Source: CAVSKL01 sp963728475 [NCBI: Candidatus Eiseniibacteriota bacterium] (GTDB lineage: Bacteria > Eisenbacteria > RBG-16-71-46 > JABDJR01). Taken from it: DNA of 64,000 nucleotides. Under the pieces are notes generated by a model. The model saw only the letters and a list, made by a program, of their open reading frames with translations, was not told the DNA's origin and made no database searches. A program made the position numbers and the translations under genes. Location of the stretch: NCBI GenBank assembly GCA_963728475.1, contig CAVSKL010000002.1, positions 124,001-188,000 of the forward strand, written 5' to 3'. Of the stretch, positions 60,371 to 64,000 are shown in pieces. Each line of letters starts with the position of its first letter. The first letter of the stretch is position 1.

Positions 60371-62392
60371 ATGCTCATCGCCCAGCTCACCGAGATCCAG
60401 AAGTCCTACGGCGCGCACACCGTGCTGGAGGGCGTCCACTGGCAGATCGCCGACGGCGCCCGGGCCGCCCTGGTGGGACGGAACGGAGCGGGCAAGACCA
60501 CCCTCTTCCGGCTCCTACTCGGGGACCTCGAGCCCGACCGGGGCACGGTGTGGTTCCGCAAGGGCGCGGTGGTGGCGGCCATGGAGCAGGAGGTGCGGAT
60601 CGAGGACCGCCGCACCCTGCGCGAGGAGGCGGCCCGCGGGCTTCGCCACCTGGAGGAGCTGCACGAGGAGTTCGGCGAAGTCACCGCCCGCCTCGGCGCG
60701 GTCACCGAGGGCGATCCCGGCACGCAGGACCTCCTCGACCGCTACGCCCACCTGCAGGAGCGCCTGGAGCGCGAAGGGGGCTATTCGTTCGAGGCGCGGG
60801 TGCAGGCGGTGCTGACCGGCCTCCACTTCGCCGAGGAGGATCTCGACCGCCCCCTCGCCGAGTTCAGCGGCGGCCAGAAGTCGCGCGCGATCCTCGCCCG
60901 GGTGCTGTTGCGCGACCCCGATCTGCTCCTTCTCGACGAGCCCACCAACCATCTCGACCTGGACGCCATCGAGTGGCTGGAGAACTTCCTCCAGAACTAC
61001 CAGGGCGCGTTCGTGGTGGTGAGCCACGACCGCATGTTCCTGAACCGGGTGACCGACCGGACCGCCGAGCTCCGCCACCGCAAGCTCCACCACTTCCACG
61101 GCAACTACGACGGCTTTCTGGTCGAGCGGGAGCGGCGGCTGGAGGAGCAGGCCCGGCACTACGAGCTTCAGCGGGCCGAGATCTCCCGGCAGGAGGACTT
61201 CATCCGCCGCAACATCGCCGGGCAGAAGACCAAGCAGGCCCAGGCCCGCAGGAAGATGCTGGAGAAGCTGGAGCGGGTGGAGCCGCCGGAGTGGCCGGCC
61301 TCGAGCATCCGCATGGAGATCCCCGAGCCCGAGCGGAGCGCGCGGAACGTGGTCGAGGCCCGCCGCGCCGCCAAACGATACGGCGAGACCACCATCTTTT
61401 CCGAGGCCTCGTTCCTGATCCTCCGCGGCCAGAAGGTCGGCCTGGTGGGTCCGAACGGCGTGGGCAAGAGCACCCTGGTGCGACTCCTGGTGGGGGAGGA
61501 GAGCCCCACCTCCGGGCGGCTCAAGATCGGCCCCGGAGTGCGGATCGGCTACTACGAGCAGGAGCAGACCGGGATCCGCGGGCCCCAGAGCGTGCTCGAC
61601 GAGGTCTGGAAGGTCACCCCCCAGGTTACCGAGAACGAGATCCGCAACTTCCTGGGTTCGTTCCTCTTTCGCGGCGACGAGGTGTTCAAGGCGCTGAATC
61701 AGCTCTCGGGCGGGGAGAAGAGCCGGGTCGCGCTGGCCATGCTGGTGCGCGAGGGCGCCAACTTCCTCGTCCTCGACGAGCCCACCAACCACCTCGACAT
61801 CGAGTCCCGCGAGGTGTTCGAGGCCGCGCTTCGGGCCTTCGGCGGCACCGTGCTGGTGGTGAGCCACGACCGCTACTTCCTCGACCGGGTGGTGGATCAC
61901 GTGATGGAACTCCGCGCGGACGGGTGCCACCTGTGGGAGGGGGGGTATAGCGCCTACGCCCGCGCCCGGGTCCGCGCGCCGGTCCCCGAGGCCCCTGCGC
62001 CGGCGGCGCCCCCGGCCGCTGCCGAGAGCCGGCTTCCCGAAACACGCCCGGCCGGGCGGCAGCGCGCCGGCCGGGATCCGGTGCCTCCTCCGGCGCCGCC
62101 GGCCGCGAAGGAGGAACGCCGGCGTGGCTACGAAGCGGAGCGCCGGCGCAAGCGCGACGAGGCGGCGCTCCGCCGCCGGGTGGCCGACGCCGAGGCGCGG
62201 GTGGAGGAGTTGGAAGGGCGCCGCGAGAGCCTCGTCCTGTCCATGTCCGACCCCGAGGTCGCGGTGGATCCCGGCCGGCTGGCCCGTCTCTCGGGCGACC
62301 TTCGCGAGCTGGAGGCGGGGATTCGCGCCGCCATCGCGGAATGGGAGCGCCTTTCGGTCCGGCTCGAGGGTTTTCTCGACCTCGATAACTGA
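60371..62392 (+). CDS. ABC-F family ATPase (Uup/EttA-like translation factor)
   Basis: Protein of 673 residues with two ABC domains and no membrane segments. Domain 1 has GRNGAGKTTLF, FSGGQKSRAILA and LLLLDEPTNHLDLDA; domain 2 has GPNGVGKSTLV, LSGGEKSRVALA and FLVLDEPTNHLDIES. The interdomain linker (about 235-320) is charged and helical, as in the P-site tRNA interaction motif. A Pro/Ala-rich spacer and a C-terminal coiled coil (about 585-670, rich in Arg/Glu) match the Uup-type DNA- or ribosome-binding tail. It acts on ribosomes, relieving stalled or hibernating states; antibiotic resistance is another ABC-F role. It is monocistronic. Confidence 0.94.
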   Translation: MLIAQLTEIQKSYGAHTVLEGVHWQIADGARAALVGRNGAGKTTLFRLLLGDLEPDRGTVWFRKGAVVAAMEQEVRIEDRRTLREEAARGLRHLEELHEEFGEVTARLGAVTEGDPGTQDLLDRYAHLQERLEREGGYSFEARVQAVLTGLHFAEEDLDRPLAEFSGGQKSRAILARVLLRDPDLLLLDEPTNHLDLDAIEWLENFLQNYQGAFVVVSHDRMFLNRVTDRTAELRHRKLHHFHGNYDGFLVERERRLEEQARHYELQRAEISRQEDFIRRNIAGQKTKQAQARRKMLEKLERVEPPEWPASSIRMEIPEPERSARNVVEARRAAKRYGETTIFSEASFLILRGQKVGLVGPNGVGKSTLVRLLVGEESPTSGRLKIGPGVRIGYYEQEQTGIRGPQSVLDEVWKVTPQVTENEIRNFLGSFLFRGDEVFKALNQLSGGEKSRVALAMLVREGANFLVLDEPTNHLDIESREVFEAALRAFGGTVLVVSHDRYFLDRVVDHVMELRADGCHLWEGGYSAYARARVRAPVPEAPAPAAPPAAAESRLPETRPAGRQRAGRDPVPPPAPPAAKEERRRGYEAERRRKRDEAALRRRVADAEARVEELEGRRESLVLSMSDPEVAVDPGRLARLSGDLRELEAGIRAAIAEWERLSVRLEGFLDLDN

Positions 62393-62441
62393 TTATCCTC
62401 CGGTCGCTTACCCACTATTTTCACCGGGGGACACTTTGTGC

Positions 62442-62472
62442 TTGCTCGGGATGCGTATGCGTAGTATACATA
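62442..62472 (+). promoter_or_regulatory. Candidate promoter and operator of the lexA operon
   Basis: TTGCTC (62442-62447), a 17-base spacer and TATACA (62465-62470) form a plausible promoter in the 287-base gap before the unknown gene. An imperfect palindrome, TATGCGTA-G-TATACATA (62456-62472, six of eight pairs), overlaps the -10, where an autoregulatory LexA operator would be expected. A perfect GAACGTTC also occurs at about 62504-62511. Which, if either, is the SOS box cannot be told by eye. Confidence 0.4.
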
Positions 62473-62679
62473 TGGACAGCAAACGAATTGAGCCCGGCGG
62501 GGGAACGTTCTCCTCATGAAGACGGGGGAAGTCGGGTGAGGCGGGCGTAGCCGGCCCTGGCCGGGCACTTCTTCGGGGATGAAGGGAAGCGGGGTGGATT
62601 TCACGAACGACGGGACTCCGGGCCGGCGTCGCGACCGGCGTCGCGCGGCCCGGACAACCCGTTTCGCTGGAGGGCGATC

Positions 62680-63135
62680 ATGATCGCGGAATCTCAGGCA
62701 ACCGGAGCAACCCTTGCTCGCGAAGAAACTTATGAAATCCGCCGGGCGCTGGTGGCCCGGCTCCAGTCCGCCGCCCGGGGGGTGACACGTCGCCGCCGGG
62801 TGGAGCATCACCGCGCCTTCGCCCGGGACTGGGAGCGCTTCCGTGACGAGGGGAGGCTCGGCCTGCTCCGGCGGGCGCTGGAAATCGGGCCGGCGGTGGC
62901 GTCCGAAGCCGGTTCCGACTGGCGGGTCAGCTTCCTTCTCGGCCTGGCCGCAGGCCTGGTTCCGGAGGGCCCCCTGGTGGGGACTCCCTGGGAATCGGCC
63001 CCCGAGCCCATCTCCGTCCAACGGACGGATGCATCCAACCCGGGTTCTGGATTAGATTCTCAGGGCCGGGGCGAGGGCCGGCGGACCCCACAGGCGGAAC
63101 TATTCTTCCCGGAACTGGTGGCCCGTCCGATCTAG
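62680..63135 (+). CDS. Unknown 151-aa protein upstream of lexA
   Basis: Hypothetical gene whose ATG has GGAGGG five bases upstream and whose stop lies nine bases before lexA; lexA's own ribosome site overlaps this junction. The N-terminal 80 residues are helical and basic (EIRRALVARLQSAARGVTRR, RAFARDWERFRDEGRLGLLR). A short hydrophobic stretch follows (VSFLLGLAAGLVP). The last 50 residues are polar and low complexity. No family is recognised. If real, it is probably co-expressed with lexA and so damage-inducible. Strong codon bias in competing frames makes the call less than certain. Confidence 0.55.
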   Translation: MIAESQATGATLAREETYEIRRALVARLQSAARGVTRRRRVEHHRAFARDWERFRDEGRLGLLRRALEIGPAVASEAGSDWRVSFLLGLAAGLVPEGPLVGTPWESAPEPISVQRTDASNPGSGLDSQGRGEGRRTPQAELFFPELVARPI

Positions 63136-63144
63136 GAGATCCTC

Positions 63145-63753
63145 ATGCAGAGACTGACCTCGCGGCAGCAGCAGATCTACAACTTCCTCGCCCGTCATCT
63201 GGAGGACCGGGGATATCCGCCCACCCTGCGGGAGATCTGTTCCGAGTTCGGCATGAAGAGCACGCGCGCCGCCTCGGACCATCTTCTGGCCCTGGAGCGC
63301 AAAGGGTACATCATCCGGGCGCGCGATCGCTCCCGGGGGATCGAGCTGGTGGGGCCGCGTCCCACCGCCACCGGGCAGAGCATCCCGGTGGTGGGACGGA
63401 TCGCCGCCGGGGAACCCCTGCTGGCCCAGGAGAACATCACCGAACGCCTGACCCTCGATCCGACCCTGCTCCGTGGGGACGGCAACTTCCTCCTGGAGGT
63501 CCAGGGTGAGAGCATGATCGAGGCCCACATCTGTCCGGCGGACCAGATCCTCGTCCGCCCCCAGGCCACCGCCCTCAACGGGGACATCGTGGTGGCCATG
63601 ATCGGGGACGAGGCGACGGTGAAACGCTTTGAAAAGAAAGGGGATAGGGTCCGTCTCATCCCGGAGAACTCGAGCATGGAGCCGATCGAGGTCCGCGACC
63701 CCCGGGAACTGCGGATCGTGGGCAAGGTGGTCGGGCTCATTCGGCGGCTCTGA
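63145..63753 (+). CDS. lexA: LexA SOS repressor
   Basis: Repressor protease of 202 residues. The N-terminal winged helix-turn-helix reads LTSRQQQIYNFLARHLEDRG and YPPTLREICSEFGMKSTRAA. The self-cleavage site is Ala88-Gly89 (VVGRIAAGEPL). The S24 catalytic dyad is Ser123 (VQGESMIEAHI) and Lys160 (EATVKRFEKKG). Every functional element is intact, so RecA-stimulated autoproteolysis should work. AGGAGA sits seven bases before the ATG. It is preceded by a tightly spaced unknown gene and followed by a separately transcribed structured RNA. Confidence 0.97.
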   Translation: MQRLTSRQQQIYNFLARHLEDRGYPPTLREICSEFGMKSTRAASDHLLALERKGYIIRARDRSRGIELVGPRPTATGQSIPVVGRIAAGEPLLAQENITERLTLDPTLLRGDGNFLLEVQGESMIEAHICPADQILVRPQATALNGDIVVAMIGDEATVKRFEKKGDRVRLIPENSSMEPIEVRDPRELRIVGKVVGLIRRL

Positions 63754-63766
63754 AGCCGATTTTTGG

Positions 63767-63794
63767 ATGACGCGGGCTGGTCGGCTGGTATAAT
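63767..63794 (+). promoter_or_regulatory. Promoter of the structured RNA after lexA
   Basis: A perfect TATAAT -10 (63789-63794) is 16 bases after ATGACG (63767-63772, four of six matches to TTGACA). A start near 63800 is predicted. The promoter begins 13 bases after the lexA stop. Confidence 0.65.
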
Positions 63795-63799
63795 GGCGA

Positions 63800-64000
63800 C
63801 CGGTAACTTGGGATAGTATCCACGTAGCCGGCTACTCACCCTGTAGCCCTTGCTCATCCCGCGTGGATCGCCCGGTTGCCCTTGCCAAGAGGTCGTGCGA
63901 TAAGCACGAATCAGTCTTCAGGCTGGTTGCCCTCCAGCCGGGTGCCTACGCCCGGTTCCAGTCTGAAGCGGGGCCGGGGATCACCCCCCGGCCTTTTTTT
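63800..64000 (+). ncRNA. Structured small RNA of about 200 nt, class not recognised
   Basis: There is no open frame with a ribosome site here, but the stretch is dense in helices. ATCCACG (63818-63824) pairs with CGTGGAT (63862-63868) and encloses the hairpin GGCTAC/GTAGCC (63830-63835, 63843-63848). TCGTGC/GCACGA (63893-63898, 63904-63909) closes a GATAA loop. CTTCAGGCTGG (63916-63926) pairs over 11 bp with 63958-63968 and encloses CCGGG/CCCGG (63938-63942, 63951-63955). The same GGCTGG can instead form a local hairpin with CCAGCC (63934-63939). A terminator ends the RNA. I find no hallmark of tmRNA, SRP RNA, RNase P, T-box or common riboswitches. A 6S-like RNA or a leader for a gene beyond the window remain possible. 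Confidence 0.6.
63972..64000 (+). terminator. Rho-independent terminator of the structured RNA
   Basis: GGCCGGGG (63972-63979) and CCCCGGCC (63986-63993) form an 8-bp stem around a six-base loop, followed by at least seven T residues that run to the window edge. Confidence 0.92.

Noticed and set aside
63800-64000. tmRNA, SRP RNA or RNase P RNA
   Set aside because: No tRNA-like 3' end with a coding tag, no SRP GGAA tetraloop domain and no RNase P core sequence were found.

Overview
The window is GC-rich, densely packed bacterial DNA. Several exported proteins end in FlgD-like/type-IX-like C-terminal domains. There are also many ECF sigma, Ser/Thr kinase and TPR genes, a CHAT protein, FG-GAP/ASPIC proteins and small lipoproteins. 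Together these suggest a free-living, heterotrophic member of the FCB superphylum, such as a Candidatus Eisenbacteria-like or Gemmatimonadota-like lineage. This assignment is inference from gene content, because there is no rRNA in the window.

Region 1 (1-12.4 kb) is a beta-glucan utilisation locus. A GH1 beta-glucosidase (cut by the window edge) and a GH2/GH5-type TIM-barrel enzyme fused to an outer-membrane-like beta-barrel run on the plus strand. They converge on a seven-gene minus-strand operon: glycan-associated lipoprotein, ROK regulator, GH16 endoglucanase, then an oligopeptide-type ABC importer (binding lipoprotein, two permeases, one ATPase). Most junctions are 4-8 base overlaps, and a TTGACA-N17-CATAGT promoter precedes the operon. 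The expected logic is extracellular cleavage, uptake of oligosaccharides, and hydrolysis by GH1.

Region 2 (12.5-14.1 kb) is a scar zone: a radical-SAM C-terminal remnant, an RRM protein with a textbook terminator, tRNA-Leu(UAA), an HsdR-like C-terminal remnant and a 61-nt 3' tRNA-Leu fragment.

Region 3 (14.2-24.9 kb) holds a 1891-residue secreted FG-GAP/ASPIC protein made of four copies of (seven blades + one ASPIC domain). Divergent from it is a small RiPP locus: a 43-residue lanthipeptide-like precursor too short for normal gene calling, a hairpin, a full-length LanB dehydratase and a VanZ-like membrane protein. There is no cyclase or transporter nearby. This is the strongest candidate for an undescribed system in the window.

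Region 4 (24.9-47.3 kb) contains a two-subunit molybdenum hydroxylase, an ECF sigma-kinase-CHAT operon, two large exported proteins (one with a frameshift at a seven-base homopolymer), a second ECF sigma-kinase-lipoprotein operon, a third kinase with a TolB/FlgO-like domain, two related small lipoproteins and dodecin.

Region 5 (47.4-64 kb) contains two M1 peptidases, proline iminopeptidase, endonuclease V with an altered active-site acid, a PknK-like kinase/ATPase, a PAS histidine kinase, an ABC-F ATPase, an unknown gene coupled to lexA and, at the very end, a structured RNA of about 200 nt with its own promoter and terminator.
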